A stretch of 20,433 bases of DNA from JAYRWN01 sp041917975 (GCA_041917975.1 JAYRWN010000107.1:1-20433), one strand, 5' to 3'; numbered from the stretch's first letter, positions 7,434 to 16,141 are shown. A program made the numbers and translations. Notes: generated by a model not told the origin, from the letters alone.

Positions 7434-10028
7434 ATGCGAGTTCGGTGGATAATTCTGGTATTGGTGACCTCAACCATTCATGCTCAATATTTTTACCCGT
7501 TTCAAAACCCAACTTTATCGACTGACACCAGGTTGGATGATCTTTTATCCAGATTGACGGTGCAGGAAAAAGTAAGCCAGTTATTTATTGATGCACCGGC
7601 TATTGAACGTTTAAATATTCCGGCCTATTATTGGTGGAATGAGGCTTTGCATGGCGTGGCCAGGGCTGGAAAAGCGACGGTTTTCCCCCAAGCTATAGGC
7701 CTGGCTGCCACTTTCGACGAAGACCTGATGCTTAGGGTGGGTACAGCCATCTCCGATGAAGGCAGGGCCAAGCACAATTTTTTTGTAGCAAATGGCATCC
7801 GATCTATTTATACCGGGCTCACTTTTTGGTCCCCTAACATCAATATTTTTCGCGATCCCCGCTGGGGCCGGGGTCAGGAGACCTATGGCGAAGATCCCTA
7901 TCTGACCGGTCGTATGACGGTAAATTTTGTACGTGGTTTGCAGGGTGACGATCCAAAATATTTTAAATCCATTGCCACTGTTAAACACTATGCGGTGCAC
8001 AGCGGCCCCGAATATTCCAGGCACAGCGACAATTTTTTCGTCAACAATCGAGATCTGTACGAGACCTATCTGCCGGCTTTTAAAATGGCTGTAAAAGAAG
8101 CTCAGGTCCAATCTGTGATGTGTGCATATAACCGATTAAGGGATCAGCCATGCTGTAGCTCCCACTTACTTTTGTCTCAAATCCTTCGTCAACAGTTTGG
8201 TTTTAATGGCTATGTAGTGTCCGACTGTGGGGCAATTACTGACATCTTTAATTCTACTGCCCATCATATGGTTCCCGGATCTACCCGGGCGTGGGGATGG
8301 GCCTTAAATAGTGGTACGGATTTAAATTGTGAAAATTATCGCGATTTCCTGCATTCCAACCTGGATTCGGCACTTCAGGCCGGAATAATAAATCTTGCAG
8401 AAATAAACCTGGCGGTGCGTAGATTATTTGCTGCCAGAATGCGTCTGGGGTTATTAGATCCTCCGGGAGAAGTACCATTTAATCAAATTCCCTTATCTGT
8501 AGTTGGTTCAGTCGCGCATCAACAATTAGCGTTAGAGGCCGCCCAAAAATCATTGGTCCTGTTAAAAAACAATGGAATCCTGCCTTTGAAGCCTAAACTG
8601 AAAGTAGCTTTAATCGGACCTAATGCCGATAATTTTGCTATCCTCCTAGGTAATTATAATGGTAATCCAGTTATGCCAATTACGCCACTTCAGGCTTTGC
8701 GCCAAAAGCTCGGCGATAAGCTTATTTATGCCTATGGCTGCCCATTGGTGCCCGGACTTTACACAAATTATACCACTGTTCCTTCTTCCTGTTTGTGGCA
8801 TAATGAAAAGGGTCAACTCAGACCTGGCCTGCAAGCTGAATATTTTACAAATAACACTTTAACCGGCACTCCGGCCCTAAGCAGGGTTGATGAACAAATA
8901 GATTTTGTATGGGACAAGAGCCCGCTTAATCAAAAGGTGGAAGATTTATTTTCTGTTCGTTGGTTAGGCCTTCTAAAACCCTCTGCGACCGGAACTTATT
9001 TGTTTGACGATCATGTGGAGGTACTTATTGATGGTAAAAAAGTTCCTTCAACTGGTATACTTCTAGCCAACTCTAAGACTTACCCTTTGGAAGTCCGCCT
9101 ATTACTCAGTACCGGTTGGTGGAAAAATAATATAGAACCACAAGCCCGGTTATCCTGGTCCAACATTAGTCGCAATTATACTCAGGAAGCCCTGGAAGCG
9201 GCAGACCAGGCGGACGTGATCGTTTTTTGTGGAGGACTCTCTCCGGATGATCTGGAAGGAGAAGAAAGCCCATTAAATATTCCAGGTTTTCAACATGGCG
9301 ACCGGACTGACCTTTATTTGCCGGCCATACAAGAACAATTATTGTATGTTCTTAAAAAACCAGGTAAACCTTTAGTATTAGTCAACTTCAGTGGGAGTGC
9401 AGTAGCATTAAATTGGGCCAGTGAACACGCTGATGCCATTGTGCAGGGTTTTTATCCGGGAGAAAAAACGGGAACTGCTTTACGCGGATTACTATTCGGT
9501 GAATTCTCGCCATCCGGACGACTGCCATTTACCGTTTATAGGTCTGCACATGATTTACCTGACTTTAAAAATTATGCCATGGAAGGACGAACCTACCGTT
9601 TTTTTAGAGGAAGTCCACTTTGGTCTTTTGGGTTCGGATTAAGTTACACTCAGTTCAATTACAGTGAGCTGATCATCAAAAAAGAGCAAAATCTGGGTGA
9701 TGTGATAAACCTGGCAGTTCAGGTAGAAAATTCCGGGCCCCGGGATGGTGAAGAGGTCGTCCAAGTTTATCTGACGATTCTGGATGCCTCGGTTCCAGTC
9801 CCTTTGACCACTCTGGTTGGATTTAAACGGGTCTTTCTTCGCCGAAACGAAAATAAAACCATTCATTTTACCTTATTTCCTGAACAATTCAGCCTAGTGA
9901 ATGAAGAAGATAAATTAGTTCTGGAACCTCATCAATACCGGATAACCGTTGGTCCCGGCGCTCCTCCGATTGTGGGAGCAAAGTCAGCAGAAATAACCTT
10001 AAAAGGACCTAAACGTTATATTCAATGA
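7434..10028 (+). CDS. Exported GH3 beta-glycosidase with inserted PA14-like domain
   Basis: This is an 864-residue enzyme with a Sec signal peptide (about residues 1-17, ending IHAQ). The GH3 N-terminal barrel covers about 25-345, with NEALHGVARAG near 69, NIFRDPRWGRGQETYGEDP near 137 and the nucleophile Asp264 in VVSDCGAI. The second GH3 domain (about 370-700) is interrupted at about 462-577 by a PA14-like beta domain (LQAEYF, then TGTYLFDDHVEVLIDGKK). Glu608/Glu610 in LEGEE, just after the insertion, are acid/base candidates. A fibronectin III-like end (about 745-864) completes the usual four-part layout. PA14 insertions in GH3 enzymes are known to shape the substrate pocket. The VSDCGA phrase and plant-xylosidase-like barrel fit beta-xylosidase or beta-glucosidase; the choice cannot be settled here. 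No SusC/SusD pair is nearby. Confidence 0.92.
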   Translation: MRVRWIILVLVTSTIHAQYFYPFQNPTLSTDTRLDDLLSRLTVQEKVSQLFIDAPAIERLNIPAYYWWNEALHGVARAGKATVFPQAIGLAATFDEDLMLRVGTAISDEGRAKHNFFVANGIRSIYTGLTFWSPNINIFRDPRWGRGQETYGEDPYLTGRMTVNFVRGLQGDDPKYFKSIATVKHYAVHSGPEYSRHSDNFFVNNRDLYETYLPAFKMAVKEAQVQSVMCAYNRLRDQPCCSSHLLLSQILRQQFGFNGYVVSDCGAITDIFNSTAHHMVPGSTRAWGWALNSGTDLNCENYRDFLHSNLDSALQAGIINLAEINLAVRRLFAARMRLGLLDPPGEVPFNQIPLSVVGSVAHQQLALEAAQKSLVLLKNNGILPLKPKLKVALIGPNADNFAILLGNYNGNPVMPITPLQALRQKLGDKLIYAYGCPLVPGLYTNYTTVPSSCLWHNEKGQLRPGLQAEYFTNNTLTGTPALSRVDEQIDFVWDKSPLNQKVEDLFSVRWLGLLKPSATGTYLFDDHVEVLIDGKKVPSTGILLANSKTYPLEVRLLLSTGWWKNNIEPQARLSWSNISRNYTQEALEAADQADVIVFCGGLSPDDLEGEESPLNIPGFQHGDRTDLYLPAIQEQLLYVLKKPGKPLVLVNFSGSAVALNWASEHADAIVQGFYPGEKTGTALRGLLFGEFSPSGRLPFTVYRSAHDLPDFKNYAMEGRTYRFFRGSPLWSFGFGLSYTQFNYSELIIKKEQNLGDVINLAVQVENSGPRDGEEVVQVYLTILDASVPVPLTTLVGFKRVFLRRNENKTIHFTLFPEQFSLVNEEDKLVLEPHQYRITVGPGAPPIVGAKSAEITLKGPKRYIQ

Positions 10029-10052
10029 CCGGCTTTTTAATAAATCAAAAGA

Positions 10053-10229
10053 CTATTTTCTCCGGATGAACTGCCACCCCAATAATAAGGCTACAAGTAA
10101 TATTATTATGGAATAATACAAGACCTTGACCAAACGGACCTGTGATAAAGTAGTTGCCTGAACAGGTTTTTCTTCTTCGGCAGGCATGATTAAATCATCC
10201 ACCAGGTAGATTTCTTCATCATCTCTCAT
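10053..10229 (-). CDS. Small single-pass membrane protein, 58 residues, unknown function
   Basis: Reading the minus strand from the ATG at 10229 gives an uninterrupted 58-codon frame ending in TAG at 10053. The product has an acidic N-terminus (MRDDEEIYLVDDLIMPAEEE), a short linker, then one strongly hydrophobic segment at about residues 36-52 (VLYYSIIILLVALLLGW), and ends with the basic QFIRRK. This is a coherent topology: acidic N-terminal part, transmembrane helix, and a positively charged end predicted to stay in the cytoplasm. It is convergent with the GH3 gene (24 bp between the stops) and lies about 300 bp downstream of uvrA on the same strand. I know of no family for it. It could be a small membrane regulator or an accessory subunit; this is not shown. 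Confidence 0.6.
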   Translation of the reverse strand: MRDDEEIYLVDDLIMPAEEEKPVQATTLSQVRLVKVLYYSIIILLVALLLGWQFIRRK

Positions 10230-10526
10230 AAAGGTATAAATACAGGATTATTAAGCTGTTTTCTGATTGGTCAGTAAAAGTTTTAGATGGGAAAGTATGG
10301 ACGGGCAAACTTAGCAAGGGGGAAATGCTAATCCGTTTTTGCATAAGAAGCGAGAATCATGCCGGAATTGTAAAGCAGGCCCTTATCAGCATTAATGTGC
10401 CTTATGGGAAAAACATACCTACTTTAAATCAAAGGGATGCTTAGTCCAAGTGGACTTAATCATTCTTGGTGTCGGCTTTATCCGCAGGCGTGAACCCTTT
10501 TTGGAAATGAAAAAATATAAGGCGCT
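10230..10526. other. Gene-free stretch between small membrane protein and uvrA
   Basis: I see no convincing coding frame, RNA gene or terminator here; the ATG-started frames I tried are 10-14 codons long. The only structure is a short inverted repeat, AGTCCA/TGGACT (10443-10456), with a 2-nt gap. Both neighbouring genes are on the minus strand, so this is the uvrA 3' region and possibly the promoter region of the 58-residue gene. Confidence 0.6.
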
Positions 10527-13373
10527 CTAATTCATTACATGCCGAAGGTACTGGCCGGTGTAAGATTCTTTTACGTTGATCAGATCCTCCGGGCGGCCCT
10601 GGAAGACTAAATGTCCACCTTCGTCACCGCTTCCCGGGCCCAGATCGATGACCCAATCACAGCATTTAACCACTTCAAGATTGTGTTCCACGATCAGTAC
10701 GGTATGTCCATTTTCGACCAAAGCATTGAGGGCGTAAAGTAATTTTAATATATCGTGAAAATGCAAGCCGGTAGTAGGTTCATCGAAGATAAACAGAATT
10801 TGGCCGCCCGGTCGTTCTTTGCCCAGATATGATGCCAGTTTGACCCGTTGTGCTTCTCCGCCGGACAAAGTGCTGGAGGATTGTCCTAGTTTGAGGTATC
10901 CCAACCCAACATCGTGCAGAGGTTGTATTTTTTGTACGATATCTAAATGGTCTTTAAAAAAATTGACAGCTTCCTCAATGGTCAGGTTAAGAATTTGACT
11001 GATGTTTTTGCCTTTGTATTCCACTTCCCGGATTTCGGGTTTAAATCGAGTACCTTGGCAATCCTCACAAGTGAGTCGGACATCGGCGAGGAACTGCATC
11101 TCCACCACGATTTCGCCTTCTCCTTTGCAGGTATCACAACGTCCGCCATCGGTATTAAAAGAAAAAAATCCCGGTTTATATCCTCGCAGTTTGGACAATT
11201 GTTGTCGTGCCATCAGATCCCGGATATTATCATATGCTTTCACATAAGTCACCGGATTGGAGCGGGAGGACTTTCCAATAGGGTTTTGATTGATCAGTTC
11301 GGTTATTTTTATCTCATGAATATCCCCTTCTATACCCGTATGAACACCAGCATTACTACTCAGAGGTTCTCCCTGATATTTTTTCATTGCCGGGTATAGA
11401 ATGTGTTTGATGAGGGTCGTTTTTCCTGAACCGGATACACCAGTCACCGCCGTCATAGCATGCAAGGGTATGGTGACGTCGATATTTTTAAGGTTATGCT
11501 GACGGGCGCCGTGAAGCAAGATTTTATTGGCTACCCGCCGGCGATGGTCCGGTAAAGGGATGCGTATATCATGTCGCAGGTAGCGGGCTGTCAAACTTGT
11601 ACTTTGTAAAAACGAGCTGTAAGGGCCACTAAAGACTACTTCACCACCATGTACTCCGGCTTGTGGGCCGATGTCTACAATATAGTCAGCCTGCCGGATG
11701 GCTTCTTCCTCATGTTCGATAACCACGACGGTATTTTTCAGATCTCTCAGCTCTTTGAGCACTTTTACCAGCCGGGCAGTGTCCCGTGGATGCAGGCCTA
11801 CACTGGGCTCATCCAAGATATATAATGAGTTGGTCAAATTGCTACCCAGGGTTCTGGTCAGATTGATCCGCTGTGTTTCTCCCCCACTTAAGGTGTTGGC
11901 CAGTCGGTCAAGCGATAAATATTCCAGGCCGATTTGTTCCAATATCCGCAAACGCATCTGAATCTCAAAAATAAGCCTGCTTCCGACCCGGCGATCATGT
12001 TCATTAAGCTGTAGCTGGTCAAAAAACGAACGCAATCCTGAGATGGTCATTTTTACCAATTGGGCAATGTGTTGATCACTTATTTTTATAAAATAAGCTT
12101 CCGCACGCAGCCGTCCACCTTTACAGGTAGAACAGGTTGTTTTGCCCCGGTAACGAGCTAACATGACCCGGTTTTGGATTTTGTATAAATTAGACTCCAG
12201 TTCCTCAAAAAAAGCATTGATACCTTCCAAGGCTCCCGACCCTTGCCACACCAAATCCTTTTGAGCGTCAGTGAGATCATGATATGGACGATGAACTGGA
12301 AAATCAAATGCCCGGGCTTGGCGGATAAAATGTTCTAACCACTTAGACGATTTATCACCCTGCCAGCAGGCTACAGCTCCTTCATAAACAGACTTGGAAG
12401 GATTGGGAATGACTTTCTCTTCATCTATGCCCATGATCTTGCCATATCCTTCACAGGTAGGGCAGGCTCCATATGAGTTGTTGTAATTAAATAATTGTGG
12501 GGAAGGTTCTAAAAAAATTAGGCCATCCAATTCAAAGCGGTTATTAAAAGCGGTGCGCTTAGTGTCTATTTCTACCACACAATCGCCTTCACTTTCATAA
12601 AAAGCACTTTGTATAGAATCTGCAGCACGTTTTAAGGTATCATCATCACCGGCCTGTACGGAAAAGCGGTCGATAAGGATAAATCCGTCTTTACCCTTGA
12701 TTTTTTTCAGGGTCTGTTGGGTCCATTTGGGTTTTTCTTCCAGGAGGTCCTGAATAGCAAGAATGTTACCCTGCCACACGATACGGGTAAACCCTTTCTG
12801 CATCAATATTTGCAGTTCCTGAGCTACCGTGCGGTCACTATACTTACCTGAAAAGGGCGCAAAAATCTGAACTTTAGCACCATCAGCATGTGAAAAGATA
12901 AAATCAACTACATCACTAACCTGATGTTTTTTCACTTCTTCACCCGTTTGGGGCGAAAAGGTGCGGCCGATACGGGCATACAATAGACGCAAATAATCAT
13001 AAATCTCCGTCATTGAACCCACAGTGGAACGGGGATTGGACGTACTGACCTTTTGTTCGATGGCAATGGCCGGACAAAGGCCTTTGATAAAATCTACTTC
13101 CGGTTTTTTCATCCGGGTTAAAAACTGACGGGCATAGGAGGACAAACTTTCTACGTACCTGCGTTGACCTTCCGCATAAAGCGTGTCCATAATGAGCGAG
13201 GACTTTCCTGAACCGGACATTCCGGTGACTACGACCAATTGGTTTTTAGGAATGACCAGGTCTATGTTTTTCAGATTGTTCGAGCGGGCCCCTTTGATGG
13301 TTATTTCTTCGATGAGTTGGGGTATTCGTGGTTCCACTGGAATTATTTCCGATTTTTTTTTGCTATGAGCCAC
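10527..13373 (-). CDS. uvrA: UvrA, excinuclease ABC subunit A
   Basis: This is a 948-residue cytoplasmic DNA-damage sensor of nucleotide excision repair: a dimeric ABC ATPase that finds distorted DNA and loads UvrB. Two ABC modules are complete, with Walker A at 51-59 (GMSGSGKSS) and 645-653 (GVSGSGKTT), signatures LSGGE at 495 and 836, and Walker B/DEP at 517-523 and 861-866. Cysteine pairs are seen at 304/307 (CPTC), 414/417 (CSTC), 746/749 (CDTC) and 769/772 (CEDC). The last two make the conserved C-terminal zinc finger. The extra CxxC that normally precedes CPTC in the first zinc finger is absent. The form resembles the UvrA paralogue common in Bacteroidota, so a second UvrA may exist elsewhere in the genome. 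It is divergent from the ECF sigma gene. Confidence 0.95.
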   Translation of the reverse strand: MAHSKKKSEIIPVEPRIPQLIEEITIKGARSNNLKNIDLVIPKNQLVVVTGMSGSGKSSLIMDTLYAEGQRRYVESLSSYARQFLTRMKKPEVDFIKGLCPAIAIEQKVSTSNPRSTVGSMTEIYDYLRLLYARIGRTFSPQTGEEVKKHQVSDVVDFIFSHADGAKVQIFAPFSGKYSDRTVAQELQILMQKGFTRIVWQGNILAIQDLLEEKPKWTQQTLKKIKGKDGFILIDRFSVQAGDDDTLKRAADSIQSAFYESEGDCVVEIDTKRTAFNNRFELDGLIFLEPSPQLFNYNNSYGACPTCEGYGKIMGIDEEKVIPNPSKSVYEGAVACWQGDKSSKWLEHFIRQARAFDFPVHRPYHDLTDAQKDLVWQGSGALEGINAFFEELESNLYKIQNRVMLARYRGKTTCSTCKGGRLRAEAYFIKISDQHIAQLVKMTISGLRSFFDQLQLNEHDRRVGSRLIFEIQMRLRILEQIGLEYLSLDRLANTLSGGETQRINLTRTLGSNLTNSLYILDEPSVGLHPRDTARLVKVLKELRDLKNTVVVIEHEEEAIRQADYIVDIGPQAGVHGGEVVFSGPYSSFLQSTSLTARYLRHDIRIPLPDHRRRVANKILLHGARQHNLKNIDVTIPLHAMTAVTGVSGSGKTTLIKHILYPAMKKYQGEPLSSNAGVHTGIEGDIHEIKITELINQNPIGKSSRSNPVTYVKAYDNIRDLMARQQLSKLRGYKPGFFSFNTDGGRCDTCKGEGEIVVEMQFLADVRLTCEDCQGTRFKPEIREVEYKGKNISQILNLTIEEAVNFFKDHLDIVQKIQPLHDVGLGYLKLGQSSSTLSGGEAQRVKLASYLGKERPGGQILFIFDEPTTGLHFHDILKLLYALNALVENGHTVLIVEHNLEVVKCCDWVIDLGPGSGDEGGHLVFQGRPEDLINVKESYTGQYLRHVMN

Positions 13374-13433
13374 TTTTTTGGTACGGTTGTTGATATATCG
13401 TAAAAAGTTTCAATATAAAACTGCGAAGATAAC

Positions 13434-13462
13434 CTTTAGTTAAATAGACGTTAACTTTAGTT
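13434..13462. repeat. Direct repeat CTTTAGTT in the uvrA/sigma divergent region
   Basis: CTTTAGTT occurs at 13434-13441 and again at 13455-13462, 21 bp apart (two helical turns). Between them AGTTAA and TTAACT form a 6-bp inverted repeat around 7 bp (13438-13456). The element lies about 60-90 bp upstream of uvrA and could be a regulator site. The evidence is pattern only. Confidence 0.35.
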
Positions 13463-13495
13463 TGTTTTGCAGACCGACCAAAAAAATTTAACAAT

Positions 13496-13531
13496 TTTGA
13501 GAAGATAAATTTGAAACTATTTATATATTTG
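13496..13531 (+). promoter_or_regulatory. Candidate Bacteroidetes-type promoter for the ECF sigma gene
   Basis: TATATTTG (13524-13531) is a full match to the TAnnTTTG -7 box. A TTTG -33 candidate lies at 13496-13499, but the 24-bp spacing is longer than the usual 19-21 bp. Transcription would start near 13538, about 90 nt before the ATG at 13628. Confidence 0.4.
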
Positions 13532-13627
13532 GGCCAGTAATTCATATTAGTTAACATAAAAACAGATCTATCGAATAAATCCTTTACACTAAAAGATTAA
13601 GTTCCTTAACCACTTAAAAGTTTAGTT

Positions 13628-14209
13628 ATGAAGGGTTTACCTCTTAGTGATCAAGCATTAATAGATCTTTATGTTGACGGCGATGACAAATCGTTTGAAG
13701 TTCTGGTTCATCGTCACAAATCTAAAATTTACACATCCATTATTCTCTTTGTAAAGGATGAAGAACTAGCTGAGGATATATTTCAGGAAGTTTTTATTAA
13801 AATCATCGACACCATCCGCAAAGGGAAATATTACCACGACGGTAAATTTTTACAATGGGCTTTGCGCATTGCATATAATTTATGCGTCGATCATTTCCGC
13901 CGGAGTAAGCGCCGGGGTAATGTATCACTCTCGGATGACTTTGACATTTTTGACGTCTTACAATCACCGGATGCCAATATGGAACAAAACATGGTTAAGG
14001 AACAAACCCATGACAAAATCCGGATGATCATAGATCAACTGCCTCCCGAACAAAGGGAAGTAGTGATCCTGCGCCATTATGCAGACATGAGTTTTAAAGA
14101 AATTGCCTCTCTAACCCGTGTAAGCATTAACACCGCCCTTGGACGTATGCGCTATGCCTTGATCAATATGCGTAAGATGATCGAAGAAAAAGAACTTATT
14201 CTTCAATAA
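13628..14209 (+). CDS. RNA polymerase sigma factor, ECF (sigma-70) family
   Basis: This is a 193-residue sigma factor with only regions 2 and 4, as in the ECF group. Region 2 covers about residues 24-93, with AEDIFQEVFIKI at 48-59 for core and -10 binding and FLQWALRIAYNLCVDHFRR at 74-92. After an acidic linker, region 4 (about 128-182) has LPPEQREVVILRHYADMSFKEIA and the helix-turn-helix RVSINTALGRMRYALINMR that reads the -35 region. No anti-sigma factor gene follows; the next gene is an FKBP behind a terminator. It may therefore be controlled by expression or by a distant partner. It is divergent from uvrA with 254 bp between the starts. Target genes cannot be inferred. Confidence 0.92.
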   Translation: MKGLPLSDQALIDLYVDGDDKSFEVLVHRHKSKIYTSIILFVKDEELAEDIFQEVFIKIIDTIRKGKYYHDGKFLQWALRIAYNLCVDHFRRSKRRGNVSLSDDFDIFDVLQSPDANMEQNMVKEQTHDKIRMIIDQLPPEQREVVILRHYADMSFKEIASLTRVSINTALGRMRYALINMRKMIEEKELILQ

Positions 14210-14257
14210 TAATTCTAGCACTAACAACGGTTAGTTAATCATCATTTCTTTAGGTGT

Positions 14258-14297
14258 GAAGGTGCAGCTTAAACCGGTTGTACCTTCATTTTTTTTT
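14258..14297 (+). terminator. Intrinsic terminator after the ECF sigma gene
   Basis: GAAGGTGCAGC (14258-14268) pairs with GTTGTACCTTC (14277-14287), an 11-bp stem with two G-T pairs and an 8-nt loop. An A and nine T follow (14289-14297). It separates the sigma gene from the FKBP gene. Confidence 0.85.
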
Positions 14298-14372
14298 AGA
14301 TACTCTCATGTATTCCTATTACTTTCGCCACCTGATTTATCCACCTAATTTTTTTTACAAAATCATCGTATC

Positions 14373-15026
14373 ATGTCCAACTGTATTCTTTTTATAGTTG
14401 TCACCTTATTTTTAAACTTTACCCCCCTATACAGTCAAACCATGGATTCAGTTAGTTATAGCCTGGGCGTGCTAATTGCCCAAAATCTTAAAAGCCAAGG
14501 TTTTGTAGGTTTAAACAACCTGCAGCTGGCTCAGGGCATTCAAGATGTCTTGGAAAATAAATCTTTAAAAATTACTGTGCAGGACGCTGGAAATTTGGTC
14601 AATCAATATTTGTCCGCTCAGGCCTCTAAAGGCCATGAAGGTAATCTGGCAGCCGGAGAAACATTTTTATTGGAGAATAAAAAAAGAGCCGGTGTAAAAA
14701 CTACATCTTCCGGGTTACAATATGAAGTCATTCTGGAAGGTACTGGTCCTAGTCCTAAACTTACGGATAAAGTAAAGGTACATTACCACGGCACACTCAT
14801 CGATGGGACAGTTTTTGACAGCAGTGTACAGCGCGGCGAACCCATTTCGTTTCCATTAGGCAATGTCATCCAGGGCTGGCAAGAGGGCTTACAATTAATG
14901 AAAACCGGTTCGAAATATAAACTATTTATCCCTTACCAATTGGCCTATGGAGAACGCAGTGCCGGTGCGGCGATCAAACCCTTCTCAGCCTTGATTTTTG
15001 AAGTGGAACTTTTGGGTATTGAATAA
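14373..15026 (+). CDS. Exported FKBP-type peptidyl-prolyl cis-trans isomerase
   Basis: This is a 217-residue protein of the Mip/FkpA/FklB type. A signal peptide (about residues 1-21, ending TPLYSQ) sends it across the inner membrane. Residues 24-90 match the helical FKBP N-terminal dimerisation domain (DSVSYSLGVLIAQNLKSQG near 25). Residues 110-216 form the FKBP isomerase domain, with LQYEVILEGTG, KVHYHGTLIDGTVFDSS, VIQGWQEGLQLMKTGSKYKLFIP and LAYGERSAG, then IFEVELLGIE. The aromatic and Asp residues of the FKBP pocket (Tyr138, Phe148, Asp149, Trp169, Tyr192) appear to be in place. Its likely role is folding exported proteins, which would suit a region rich in secreted enzymes. It is convergent with the TerC gene, with 61 bp between. 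Confidence 0.93.
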   Translation: MSNCILFIVVTLFLNFTPLYSQTMDSVSYSLGVLIAQNLKSQGFVGLNNLQLAQGIQDVLENKSLKITVQDAGNLVNQYLSAQASKGHEGNLAAGETFLLENKKRAGVKTTSSGLQYEVILEGTGPSPKLTDKVKVHYHGTLIDGTVFDSSVQRGEPISFPLGNVIQGWQEGLQLMKTGSKYKLFIPYQLAYGERSAGAAIKPFSALIFEVELLGIE

Positions 15027-15087
15027 AAGTGATGATTGATAATTAGACTGGTCTGCTTCGCAACAATTTAATCTTTAATCGCTACTT

Positions 15088-16050
15088 CTATTTTTTAGCG
15101 CGGTTCGTTTTACGTTTTTCGTTTTCCACCTTGAATATGGAATAGAAAACGCCACCACCTAAGATCAAGACGATAAACGTGAGGGAAAACCATTCCGGGA
15201 TGTCTACTTGATGTCCGGCGATGAGCTTAAGACCTATATAAATCAAAATCACTACCAGACTGATTTTAAGGTAATTAAACTTATCGATAATGGAAGAGAG
15301 CACAAAATATAAAGAGCGCAAGCCCAAAATGGCAAATAAATTGGATGTAAAAACAATAAATGGATCGTCCGTAATAGCAAAAATGGCCGGGATACTGTCA
15401 AAAGCGAACATAATGTCGGTGCTCTCAATGACCATTAGTGCTACAAAAAGCGGAGTAATAGCCATTATTCCTCGCCGACGGATAAAAAACTTTTGACCGT
15501 ATAAGGACCGTGTGATCGGAAAATATTTTTTGAGCATGCGTACAGTGGTATTATGCTCTAATTTTTCGGCTTCATCTTTACCAAACAATAATTTATAGGC
15601 AGAAAATAAAATGATGGCCCCAAACAAATAATTGATCCAGGAAAATTGTTGTACCAAAAACGATCCTGCCGCAATAAATAAACCCCTGAAAAATACAGCT
15701 CCTAATATGCCCCAGAATAAAACACGATGGTGATAAGCCGGAGGTATTTTAAAATACTGGAGAATAACCAAAATGACAAAAATGTTATCCAGGCTTAGCG
15801 ACCATTCCACCAGATACCCAGTGATGTATTTAATTAAAGCCTCACTGCCCGAATAATTTGGATTAGGTGTCCAGGACGGGTTTTTATAAATAAAATATAA
15901 TCCAATGGCAAAAATAAAAGACAAAGAAGTCCACACTCCGGTCCAGATTAATGCCTCTTTGGTACTGGGTTGATGCACACTTTTGTTGAAAACACCCAGG
16001 TCCAAAGCTAACAGAATGGCAATAAATACGAGAAAGCCTATCCAAAGCAT
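15088..16050 (-). CDS. TerC-family integral membrane protein (Alx-like)
   Basis: This is a 320-residue inner-membrane protein with about eight or nine hydrophobic helices. The first TerC motif is EWSLSLDNIFV (Glu82, Asp88, Asn89). The second, ESTDIMFAFDSIPA, comes in the later half; these acidic residues inside helices are thought to bind metal. The C-terminus is strongly basic (ENEKRKTNRAKK). TerC relatives were first linked to tellurite resistance, and Alx-type members export manganese, some together with secreted metalloenzymes. No tellurite operon genes (terB, terD, terZ) are nearby, so metal export or homeostasis is the more likely role. It lies 91 bp downstream of the three-domain enzyme gene on the same strand; that gap is too short for a yybP-ykoY manganese riboswitch, and I saw none. 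Confidence 0.93.
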   Translation of the reverse strand: MLWIGFLVFIAILLALDLGVFNKSVHQPSTKEALIWTGVWTSLSFIFAIGLYFIYKNPSWTPNPNYSGSEALIKYITGYLVEWSLSLDNIFVILVILQYFKIPPAYHHRVLFWGILGAVFFRGLFIAAGSFLVQQFSWINYLFGAIILFSAYKLLFGKDEAEKLEHNTTVRMLKKYFPITRSLYGQKFFIRRRGIMAITPLFVALMVIESTDIMFAFDSIPAIFAITDDPFIVFTSNLFAILGLRSLYFVLSSIIDKFNYLKISLVVILIYIGLKLIAGHQVDIPEWFSLTFIVLILGGGVFYSIFKVENEKRKTNRAKK

Positions 16051-16141
16051 GTTGTGAAAATTAAACTACCGATTTATAATTGGGGGTCAAAGATGTTACA
16101 ATCAGCGTAGTTTTCCAAAACCTCTCTATAAATGCTAGAAA

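Noticed and set aside
10440..10526. Minus-strand frame running past the uvrA stop and ending near 10440
   Set aside because: It has no start codon of its own outside uvrA and only about 25 codons beyond it, so it is not supported as a gene.
13363..13557. Minus-strand 64-codon frame overlapping the uvrA start
   Set aside because: It lies in AT-rich divergent promoter DNA, overlaps the uvrA start by 11 bp, and its Phe/Lys/Asn-rich product has no coherent domain or topology.
16051..16141. Possible manganese (yybP-ykoY) riboswitch before the TerC gene
   Set aside because: The gap is 91 bp and shows no riboswitch-like paired regions; Alx-type genes in other phyla have one, but nothing supports it here.
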